From contig CAYVES010000164.1 in the NCBI GenBank assembly GCA_964449845.1, positions 1 to 5,274 on the forward strand: 5,274 bases of DNA, read 5' to 3'. Below the pieces are notes generated by a model. It made no database searches and had not been told where the DNA came from. It was given only the letters and a program-made list of their open reading frames with translations. Position numbers and translations under genes: made by a program. The DNA comes from SOKG01 sp964449845 (GTDB taxonomy: Bacteria; Chloroflexota; Dehalococcoidia; SZUA-161). This document shows, one piece after another, positions 1 through 5,274 of this stretch (position 1 is the stretch's first letter; every line of letters begins with the position of its first letter).

Positions 1-1081
1 TCGAGATGCCCACGCCTACCCCCACCCCAATCCCGCCACCAATGAGGCTCATCGAGGAGGCCTCAAGGAGGAATTGCAGAAGGATGTCCCGTCGCTTGGC
101 TCCTACTGCCTTGCGTATGCCTATCTCCCTGGTCCGCTCGGTGACGGAGACCAGCATGATGTTCATGACGCCGATGCCGCCAACCAGTAGTGAGATGCCT
201 GCGATAGCCCCCAGCAGGATTACAAATACCGCGGTCGTTTCTTCGAAGGTTGCTATCATCTCCTCCTGGCTTGTAATGCTGAAATCGGCCTCCTCTCCCA
301 GTCCGATCCCGTGTCGGTCACTCAAGATCGCTGTAATCTCCGATATGGCAGCGTCGGTTTTCCCGGTGCTCACCACCTGCACACTTATGCTCGAAACGCT
401 CATCTCCCCCGAGGCAGTTCGCTGGGCGGATATGCGATACTGTACGGTGGTAATGGGATTGAAGATCCTGTAGTCCTCACTCATAAACCCAATGCCGCCC
501 TTGCTCTCCAGCACACCTATCACGGTGAACTGGCGACCCTCTATCTTGATCGTCTGACCTATAGGGTTCATTTCACTGAAAAGCTCTTCCGCTACGCTGC
601 TGCCCAGCACAACCACCATTGTCTTTCTATCGACATCGTAGTCGGAGATGAACCCTCCCTCAGCAAGTGTCAAGTTTCGCACCTCTGCATATTCAGGCGT
701 GACACCTGCAATTGACACCCTTGTGTTCTCCCCTCCAGCCGCCACCTGAACGTTGGTCGAGACCTCGGGTGCTACTGCCAGTACTGAGGGAGCCTGATTA
801 GGGTCAGCCAGAGCTTCGGCATCTTTCAGGGTCAAGGTTCTGGCACTGCCCTGTGCTCCCCTGATCCCAAACTCGGAGCTTGCCCCCGGGTTAACGAATA
901 GCAGGTCGGTGCCCATTGACTCAATATTTTGGGCAATGCTTACCTGGGTGCCCTCACCGAGAGCCATGAGCGCTATAACCGCAGCCACCCCGATGACCAC
1001 GCCCAGTATTGTCAGGGATGATCGAAGCTTGTTTACGGTTAGCGCTGTCAAAGCTGTGCGCACTATCTGCCCCACATTCAT
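1..1081 (-). CDS. MacB/FtsX-type ABC transporter permease (3' end cut by window edge)
   Basis: The membrane subunit of a MacB-type (type VII, mechanotransmission) ABC exporter. The frame is open for 360 codons from ATG at 1081 to the left edge with no stop. The N-terminus (MNVGQIVRTALTALTVNKLR) is the amphipathic lead-in typical of the family, followed by TM1 at about residues 22-42 (LTILGVVIGVAAVIALM). Residues about 43-280 form the extracytoplasmic MacB periplasmic-core-like domain. TM2 is at about 282-306, followed by the FtsX-family cytoplasmic motif RTREIGIRKAVGAKRRDIL (316-334), which couples to the ATPase. TM3 starts near 340 and is Gly-rich (IGGGIGVGVGVGIS) where the window ends. Related permeases are about 400 residues, so the rest of TM3/TM4 is missing. 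The start overlaps the ATPase stop (ATGA), with AGGAGG six bases upstream, so translation is probably coupled. The family assignment is firm; the substrate is unknown. Confidence 0.93.
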   Translation of the reverse strand, partial: MNVGQIVRTALTALTVNKLRSSLTILGVVIGVAAVIALMALGEGTQVSIAQNIESMGTDLLFVNPGASSEFGIRGAQGSARTLTLKDAEALADPNQAPSVLAVAPEVSTNVQVAAGGENTRVSIAGVTPEYAEVRNLTLAEGGFISDYDVDRKTMVVVLGSSVAEELFSEMNPIGQTIKIEGRQFTVIGVLESKGGIGFMSEDYRIFNPITTVQYRISAQRTASGEMSVSSISVQVVSTGKTDAAISEITAILSDRHGIGLGEEADFSITSQEEMIATFEETTAVFVILLGAIAGISLLVGGIGVMNIMLVSVTERTREIGIRKAVGAKRRDILLQFLLEASSMSLIGGGIGVGVGVGIS

Positions 1082-1797
1082 GATCCGCCTCCTTGCGACA
1101 GCTTTGAATCTGGCGCAGGCGTCTCTATGACCTGCTGCTCGTCAACGATTTGACCATCCCTGAGCGCGATAATCCGCTGTGCGTGGCTTGCTATCTCCTG
1201 CTCGTGCGTCACCACGACGACAGTAATGCCTTCCACGCTGTTAAGCTTGCATAGAATATCCAGAATGTCCGTGCTCGACCGGCTGTCCAGGTTTCCAGTT
1301 GGCTCATCGGCAAGGATAATAGCGGGATTGTTTACCAGAGCGCGCGCGATGGCCACCCGCTGTTGCTCACCGCCTGAAAGCTCGGCCGGCCTGTGGCCAG
1401 CACGGTGGTCCATTCCCACACGCTTGAGGGCCTCCAACGCACTCCCCCGGCTGTCATGCCCATTCCCATAAAGCAGGGGTAAGCGCACGTTGTCCAGAGC
1501 CGACGTGCGGGCAAGCAGGTTGAAGGTTTGAAAGACGAAGCCAATCTTTCTATTCCTTATTTCAGCCAGTTGCGAGTCTGAAAGGTTGCTTACCTCAATG
1601 CCATCAAGGTAGTAACTCCCAGCGGTAGGAGTATCAAGGCAACCCATGATGCTCAAGAGGGTTGTCTTTCCGCAGCCGGAAGGCCCCATTATGGCTACCA
1701 TTTCACCCTGGTCTATGCTGAAGCTCACCCCACGTAGCGCTCGGACTTCGACCTTCTCCATTTGATACGTCTTGACGATGTTCCTAAGTTCCATCAT
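1078..1797 (-). CDS. ABC transporter ATP-binding protein, MacB/LolD type
   Basis: The cytoplasmic ATPase of the exporter, 239 residues and complete. Motifs in order: Walker A GPSGCGKT (38-45), Q-loop Gln90 in FVFQTFNLL, ABC signature LSGGEQQRV (140-148), Walker B IILADEP with catalytic Glu165, D-loop NLDS (169-172), and H-loop His198 in VVVTHEQ. The stretch FVFQTFNLLARTSALDNV is typical of the MacB/LolD/YknY branch, whose partners are FtsX-fold permeases. The frame is open upstream to an ATG at 1944, but that would overlap the adaptor's 3' end by about 120 bases. I chose ATG 1797 because it has GGAGG nine bases upstream and yields the family's usual N-terminus (MMELRNIVKTY); a second ATG follows at 1794. 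It lies 25 bases after the adaptor stop and overlaps the permease start by ATGA. No catalytic residue is missing, so it should be active. Confidence 0.96.
   Translation of the reverse strand: MMELRNIVKTYQMEKVEVRALRGVSFSIDQGEMVAIMGPSGCGKTTLLSIMGCLDTPTAGSYYLDGIEVSNLSDSQLAEIRNRKIGFVFQTFNLLARTSALDNVRLPLLYGNGHDSRGSALEALKRVGMDHRAGHRPAELSGGEQQRVAIARALVNNPAIILADEPTGNLDSRSSTDILDILCKLNSVEGITVVVVTHEQEIASHAQRIIALRDGQIVDEQQVIETPAPDSKLSQGGGS
1088..1093 (-). promoter_or_regulatory. Shine-Dalgarno of the permease gene, embedded in the ATPase 3' end
   Basis: A perfect AGGAGG lies six bases before ATG 1081. It falls within the last codons of the ATPase, which encode the GGGS tail, so the ATPase C-terminus doubles as the permease ribosome-binding site. 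With the ATGA overlap this points to coupled translation. Confidence 0.85.
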
Positions 1798-1806
1798 GCC
1801 TGTCCG

Positions 1807-1811
1807 CCTCC
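1807..1811 (-). promoter_or_regulatory. Shine-Dalgarno deciding the ATPase start
   Basis: GGAGG on the minus strand lies nine bases before ATG 1797 and inside the 25-base gap after the adaptor stop. It argues against the long in-frame extension to 1944. The same nine bases, GGAGGCGGA, also precede the permease start. Confidence 0.8.
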
Positions 1812-1822
1812 AAAGCCTTCTA

Positions 1823-3295
1823 TTACTTGAGAAAGTATCCTCCGCCTCCGCCACCTCCAGGTCTAAAGCCTTCCGGGGGAACAAAGCCTTCCGGGGGTTT
1901 GAAATCTCCGGGGAAATCTTCCGATGCTGGACGCATCGTCCCAATCTCCACTATAACCTCGTCACCCTCCTCCAGGCCTGCGACAATCTCGGTCTGAACA
2001 CCATCGGTGGCCCCCAGCGTTACCATTCTTGGCTGCGGCTGTCCATCCACCATTACACGAACCATTGCTCTGTTGCCTGTTCCACCGATGGCCTGGTTTG
2101 GCACAAGAAGCGCGTTGCTGGCCAAGTCGACCTCGATTGTTGCTGTTGCGCTCATCCCCTCCAGGAGCTGTACATCCCCAGGAGTGGCCAGGCTGATGGT
2201 AATCGGGTACGATACAACCCCGGACTGTGATTGGGCAAAGGCAGATATGCTGGATACGTTACCGGGAAGCTCAAGGTCTGGAATGGCGTCCAGAGTCACG
2301 GTTGCCTCTTGCCCTAACCTCAACTGCGCAACGTCGATCTCATCGACTATGGCGCTCACCTCAAAAGCGGAGGAGTCTACCAGCTCTATGACAACCGTAT
2401 TGGCATTCACCTCGTCACCCGGCTCGACATTCACTTTGGCCACAACCCCATCGAACGGGGTAACCACAGGATAGCCCTCTTTTGCAGATCCCAACTGTTC
2501 CAGCGCATCATCCAAGGCAGCTCTTGCGCTGTCTAACTCGCTTTGTTTCAGTGCTACTTCCAGAGGATCAGCACCATCCAATATTTCGTCGAGGGTTTCT
2601 TCAGCGTTTTCCAGCTTGGTTTCAGCCTCAGACACCGCCTTATCCACATTCAGCTTTACCATCTCAAGGTCGAGTTGAGCCATCTCCCAATCCCGCATTG
2701 TCTGCTGGTATTCATCAAAACTGATTTGTTCGCTTATGTACTGCACTAAGCTGTCGCTTTTCTTCTGAAATGCCTTGTCCACTGCATACTCTGCGTTGGC
2801 GATTTGAATTGCACCTCGTTCCTGAGCATCCAAGAGTTCCTGTTCGGCCCTCTGGACCGCCTCCTCAGCGTCAGCGATATCAGATTCAGTGTAGGGATTT
2901 TGGGCATTTTCAAGAGCTTCCTCTGCATCCCTAAGCTTGATCCTGGCCCGGGCCACCGCCTCCTCAAGCGATTCAATTGATTCGCTGTCAAGCCTGGCCA
3001 GCACATCACCTTGTTCAACAGTATCATCCTTCTCTACGTACACCGCTTCAACCGTTCCTGCGCTATCGAAGGTGAGCTGCTCACTGATAGAGTAAACCAG
3101 GCTGCCGCTAGAATAGATCGAGCTCGTCAAGTTACCGTATTGCACCGTAACAAGTCTATCTTCGACGCTGGCCTCAATACCGGAACCGTCGTTGGCCCAG
3201 TTGTAGATGCCGTAGACGCCCAAGGCTATACCGACCGTTACAGCTACGAGCAGGACTTTTTGCCATAGTTTTAGCATTTTCAATTTCTTAAACAT
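1823..3295 (-). CDS. Membrane-fusion / periplasmic adaptor protein (HlyD/MacA family) of the ABC exporter
   Basis: The adaptor subunit, 490 residues and complete. A basic N-terminus (MFKKLKMLKLWQK) leads into one membrane helix at about 14-31 with no lipobox, so it should be anchored in the inner membrane with the body outside. The first half of the lipoyl/barrel-sandwich domain is about 75-103 (GTVEAVYVEKDDTVEQGD). A long Ala/Glu-rich helical hairpin spans about 104-273. The second lipoyl half is 277-307 (VVTPFDGVVAKVNVEPGDEV). A beta-barrel (about 308-390) and a membrane-proximal domain (about 391-455) follow. The C-terminus is unusual: low complexity with two PPEGF units, seven consecutive Gly and a final YFLK. 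ATG 3295 has GGAGG five bases upstream. It is the first gene of the operon with the ATPase and permease, which fits a MacA/YknX-like role of docking on the permease. No outer-membrane partner gene is in the window. Confidence 0.94.
   Translation of the reverse strand: MFKKLKMLKLWQKVLLVAVTVGIALGVYGIYNWANDGSGIEASVEDRLVTVQYGNLTSSIYSSGSLVYSISEQLTFDSAGTVEAVYVEKDDTVEQGDVLARLDSESIESLEEAVARARIKLRDAEEALENAQNPYTESDIADAEEAVQRAEQELLDAQERGAIQIANAEYAVDKAFQKKSDSLVQYISEQISFDEYQQTMRDWEMAQLDLEMVKLNVDKAVSEAETKLENAEETLDEILDGADPLEVALKQSELDSARAALDDALEQLGSAKEGYPVVTPFDGVVAKVNVEPGDEVNANTVVIELVDSSAFEVSAIVDEIDVAQLRLGQEATVTLDAIPDLELPGNVSSISAFAQSQSGVVSYPITISLATPGDVQLLEGMSATATIEVDLASNALLVPNQAIGGTGNRAMVRVMVDGQPQPRMVTLGATDGVQTEIVAGLEEGDEVIVEIGTMRPASEDFPGDFKPPEGFVPPEGFRPGGGGGGGYFLK
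1865..1897 (-). repeat. 15-base direct repeat encoding the PPEGF units of the adaptor tail
   Basis: The 15-base string AAAGCCTTCCGGGGG (plus strand) occurs at 1865-1879 and 1883-1897, an 18-base period. In the minus-strand adaptor gene this encodes PPEGFV-PPEGFR, just before the poly-Gly run. The period is an exact six codons, consistent with an in-frame tandem duplication. Confidence 0.85.
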
Positions 3296-3298
3296 GTT

Positions 3299-3305
3299 CC
3301 CCTCC
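3299..3305 (-). promoter_or_regulatory. Shine-Dalgarno of the adaptor gene
   Basis: On the minus strand GGAGGGG precedes ATG 3295, with GGAGG five bases from the start codon. This supports the start chosen for the first gene of the exporter operon. Confidence 0.8.
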
Positions 3306-3564
3306 GTTGCCGAGCGCAGCTTCTAAATGTACAGCCAGTGTATGAGAGAATTGTGGAGGTTTTATGGAGAAGCTCTGCTTTTTCTGTGTAGGTTTGGCTC
3401 TCCCCTAGAGTTAAGAGCTGGGGAAGTATCGCAGTGAAGGCTGCCTCTCGGCACTACTTCAGGCTATTTCTGGGGAGATGCAGACACGCACTTGTTGCAA
3501 GGCGTTACAGGCAGAAGCTAGACAAGAGGGTAGGAGAGAGCGGCGCTGACTCCAAATCGAGGGA

Positions 3565-3585
3565 GAAGCGGTTTGAATACGCTTC
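3565..3585. repeat. Small perfect inverted repeat in the intergenic region
   Basis: GAAGCG at 3565-3570 and CGCTTC at 3580-3585 are perfect complements separated by nine bases. No T-run follows on either strand, so it is not an intrinsic terminator. It could be an operator-like dyad or chance. Confidence 0.45.
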
Positions 3586-3792
3586 CACAAGGATTGGATT
3601 GGGGATCAACCGTTCAAATAAGGAGCCTTTTTGGAGCAGCTCATACAATTGTAAGATACTAGTCTTCAGAAGTCCTCAATAAAGGAACGATTTTATCAAA
3701 TCTAACTTTGAAGGTGGGACAATAACGCAGGGCAGGCCATCAAAGGCTCTCGAACATAAGTTTGGAGACATCTCAGACGACCAACTCTGCTA

Positions 3793-5217
3793 TCAGCTAT
3801 GTATGCCAATGGGTTCAAAGCGAGCTTGGAAGAAACGCAGTTGTTTGGGCTCGTAGACCATTCTGAGGCCACGAGTCTGTTCGCGGGAGTCGTACGCTGC
3901 CTTGACAGCCTCTGAGGCCACGTCCATGTGCGCTTGGGTATATACACGGCGAGGAACCGCCAGGCGTGTCAACTCCAGGGCTGGATATCGGTGATCGCCC
4001 GTATTTGGATCTCGACCGGCACTGACTATACCCCGTTCCATGCCACGAATCCCAGAATCCAGATAGAGCTGGGCTGCCAGAGTCTGGGCCGGGAATTGGT
4101 CCTGAGGGATGTGGGGATAGAAGCGCTTGGCGTCCACGAAGACGGCATGGCCGCCGACCGGCTGCACGATAGGGATTCCCCAATTGAGCAGCAAGTCGCC
4201 TAGGTAATGAACCTGACTCACGCGCGAGTAGATGTGATCATACTGTACGGATTCGGCAATGCCGATAGCCAGGGCTTCCATATCACGCCCGGCCATTCCC
4301 CCGTAGGTGTGAAGCCCCTCATAAATCACAACCTTGTTGCGGAGCGCGTCGAAGAGGTCGTAGTCGTTTACAGCCAGCCAGCCGCCGATATTCACCATGC
4401 TGTCTTTCTTGGCACTCATCCAGGCGCCATCGGTATAACTGCAGAACTCCTTCAGAATGGCGGCGATGGATTTGTCTGCCCACCCCGGTTCCCGGTCTTG
4501 GATGAAGAAGGCGTTCTCGACCATGCGGGTAGCGTCCAGGTAGATGCGGATGTCGTAGCTGTCGCACACTTCCCGCAGCGCCCGCACATTCGCCATGCTA
4601 ACCGGTTGGCCGCCTGCCATATTCACCGTGCCTGCCAGACTCACATAGGCTATGTTTTCAGGTCCCACTTGTTTGACCAGCTCCCGTACCTTGTCTAGGT
4701 CAACGTCCCCTTTGAAAGGATGCAGATTGAGTGTGTCGTGAGCCTCATCGATAATCACGTCTATGAAAATACCGCCCGCCAGTTCCTGATGCAGGCGGGT
4801 GGTGGTGAAGTACATGTTGCTGGGCACGTATTGACCGGGTTTTATCACCGTTTGGCTAAGTAGATGCTCAGCGCCACGGCCTTGATGAGTGGGTACCACA
4901 TAGCGGTAACCATAGAACGTCTGCACTGCGTCTTCCAGGTTGTAAAAGTTCCTGCTGCCAGCGTAAGCCTCATCGCCCATCATGATGCCGGCCCACTGAC
5001 GATCACTCATTGCGCTAGTGCCACTGTCAGTCAGCAGGTCGATGTAGACATCCTCAGAGCGCAGCAGGAAGGTATTGTAGCCTGCCTTCTCCAAAGCTTG
5101 TGCCCGTTCCCCTCGGCCAATCTTATAGATCGGCTCTACCATCTTGATTTTCCACGGTTCTGCCCAGGAGCGACGGCCAAATTGTTGGCCCATGGTTCTG
5201 AGTGTTGGATCTGTCAT
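3793..5217 (-). CDS. tpl: Tyrosine phenol-lyase (beta-eliminating lyase, PLP-dependent)
   Basis: A fold-type I PLP enzyme, 474 residues and complete, expected in the cytosol; predicted EC 4.1.99.2, L-tyrosine to phenol, pyruvate and ammonia. Compared from memory with Citrobacter freundii tyrosine phenol-lyase (456 residues), the offset is a constant 14. Schiff-base Lys is Lys271 (SAKKD). PLP contacts include Arg114 in HQGRGAE, Asp228 and Arg231 in DATR. Tyr85 (DEAYAG) is the leaving-group acid and Arg418 binds the substrate carboxylate. Residues that distinguish it from tryptophanase are tyrosine-type: Thr138 (tryptophanase Asp), Met393 and Arg395 in GMERG (tryptophanase Val and Ile), and Phe462-Phe463. 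The start is ATG 5217, with AGGGGG six bases upstream; an in-frame GTG at 5244 would add nine residues but lacks such a site. The N-terminus is about 14 residues longer than the enteric enzyme. It appears monocistronic, with a 497-base gap downstream. A related beta-eliminating specificity cannot be excluded. Confidence 0.93.
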   Translation of the reverse strand: MTDPTLRTMGQQFGRRSWAEPWKIKMVEPIYKIGRGERAQALEKAGYNTFLLRSEDVYIDLLTDSGTSAMSDRQWAGIMMGDEAYAGSRNFYNLEDAVQTFYGYRYVVPTHQGRGAEHLLSQTVIKPGQYVPSNMYFTTTRLHQELAGGIFIDVIIDEAHDTLNLHPFKGDVDLDKVRELVKQVGPENIAYVSLAGTVNMAGGQPVSMANVRALREVCDSYDIRIYLDATRMVENAFFIQDREPGWADKSIAAILKEFCSYTDGAWMSAKKDSMVNIGGWLAVNDYDLFDALRNKVVIYEGLHTYGGMAGRDMEALAIGIAESVQYDHIYSRVSQVHYLGDLLLNWGIPIVQPVGGHAVFVDAKRFYPHIPQDQFPAQTLAAQLYLDSGIRGMERGIVSAGRDPNTGDHRYPALELTRLAVPRRVYTQAHMDVASEAVKAAYDSREQTRGLRMVYEPKQLRFFQARFEPIGIHS

Positions 5218-5222
5218 GTCAT

Positions 5223-5228
5223 TCCCCC
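5223..5228 (-). promoter_or_regulatory. Shine-Dalgarno deciding the tyrosine phenol-lyase start
   Basis: On the minus strand AGGGGG lies about six bases before ATG 5217. The alternative GTG at 5244 lies upstream of this site and would place it inside the coding sequence, so the ATG is preferred. Confidence 0.75.
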
Positions 5229-5240
5229 TAAATAGTTGAA

Positions 5241-5272
5241 CCACCTGAGATGCAAATGATACACGCCACCTG
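5241..5272 (-). repeat. Pair of CAGGTGG direct repeats upstream of the tyrosine phenol-lyase gene
   Basis: CAGGTGG occurs on the minus strand at 5272-5266 and again at 5247-5241, a 25-base period. The copies lie on either side of the candidate -10 box at 5261-5256. The arrangement could be a regulator-binding pair, but two 7-base matches can also arise by chance. Confidence 0.4.
5256..5261 (-). promoter_or_regulatory. Candidate -10 box upstream of the tyrosine phenol-lyase gene
   Basis: TATCAT on the minus strand matches five of six bases of TATAAT and is directly preceded by TG. It would place transcription start about 30 bases before ATG 5217. The -35 region lies beyond the right edge, so this cannot be confirmed here. 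Confidence 0.3.
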
Positions 5273-5274
5273 TC

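Larger units (their letters stand above)
3296..3792. other. Intergenic region between the tyrosine phenol-lyase gene and the exporter operon
   Basis: This is a 497-base stretch with no gene I can support. The only sizeable frame is on the plus strand at 3434-3682 (82 codons from GTG); it is rich in Arg, Lys and Ser, resembles no family I know, and is probably chance. The region should hold the end of the lyase transcript and the exporter promoter. On the minus strand TACAAT (3653-3648) and TACACT (about 3340-3335) are possible -10 boxes, but neither has a good -35 at 17 bases. No hairpin followed by a T-run, tRNA or recognisable riboswitch was found. Confidence 0.6.

Noticed and set aside
6..473. 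A 155-codon plus-strand frame at the left edge
   Set aside because: It is antisense to the permease gene, whose minus-strand translation shows clear FtsX/MacB features. The Pro/Thr-rich start is the complement of the Gly/Val-rich membrane segment.
1798..1944. A 49-residue N-terminal extension of the ATPase starting at ATG 1944
   Set aside because: It would overlap the adaptor's coding sequence by about 120 bases, its residues are the frame shadow of the repetitive adaptor tail, and ATG 1797 has a good ribosome-binding site and the family's normal N-terminus.
3301..3360. CCTCC (minus strand, near 3359-3355) complementary to the adaptor's GGAGG, as a possible site-masking hairpin
   Set aside because: Only five base pairs form, with about 50 bases between, and it is unknown whether the upstream part is transcribed. 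Chance is likely.
3373..3426. TCCCC/GGGGA and GCTCT/AGAGC inverted repeats as a terminator
   Set aside because: The stems are only about five base pairs, mutually overlapping, and not followed by a T-run on either strand.
3434..3682. An 82-codon plus-strand frame (GTG start) in the intergenic region
   Set aside because: It has no recognisable domain, a basic, low-information composition, and only a weak GGGGAAG ahead of the GTG. It is alone on its strand and is best treated as chance.
4207..4698. A 163-codon plus-strand frame opposite the tyrosine phenol-lyase gene
   Set aside because: It lies wholly antisense to a strongly conserved enzyme gene, so the open frame is explained by the codon pattern of that gene. 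The same applies to the plus-strand frames opposite the exporter genes.
1..5217. A functional link between tyrosine phenol-lyase and the exporter, such as phenol export
   Set aside because: The only support is neighbourhood. A 497-base gap and probable separate promoters divide them, and nothing in the transporter sequence indicates its substrate.

Overview
The window reads as bacterial chromosomal DNA of moderate G+C. All four well-supported genes are on the minus strand, so transcription runs from the right edge to the left. No rRNA, tRNA, CRISPR array, insertion sequence or phage gene is visible. The lineage cannot be fixed from the sequence. An adaptor anchored by an N-terminal membrane helix (no lipobox), ending in a glycine-rich tail, with separate ATPase and permease genes and no TolC-type gene in view, would suit a Gram-positive-type or Chloroflexota-like anaerobe. 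That is a low-confidence inference.

Right part (5217 to 3793): a complete pyridoxal-phosphate beta-eliminating lyase. It carries the residues that separate tyrosine phenol-lyase from tryptophanase, so its likely reaction is L-tyrosine + H2O to phenol + pyruvate + ammonia. The 57 bases upstream hold a strong Shine-Dalgarno, a candidate -10 box and a pair of CAGGTGG direct repeats.

Middle (3792 to 3296): about 500 bases without a convincing gene. They separate the lyase from the next operon, contain a small 6-bp inverted repeat, and probably hold the operon promoter.

Left part (3295 to the left edge): a tight three-gene operon for a MacAB/YknXYZ-type tripartite ABC exporter. The order is membrane-fusion adaptor (HlyD/MacA family), ABC ATPase (MacB/LolD type, all nucleotide-binding motifs intact), and FtsX/MacB-type permease, which is cut by the left edge about 40-50 residues before its expected end. 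The adaptor-ATPase gap is 25 bases and the ATPase and permease overlap by ATGA. The adaptor should dock on the permease's extracytoplasmic domain while the ATPase powers the permease in a mechanotransmission cycle. The substrate is unknown.

I see no clearly new system. The observations most worth a second look are the tyrosine phenol-lyase with an altered substrate-site loop, the adaptor's symmetric helical hairpin and repeat-plus-glycine tail, and the possible operator repeats upstream of the lyase.
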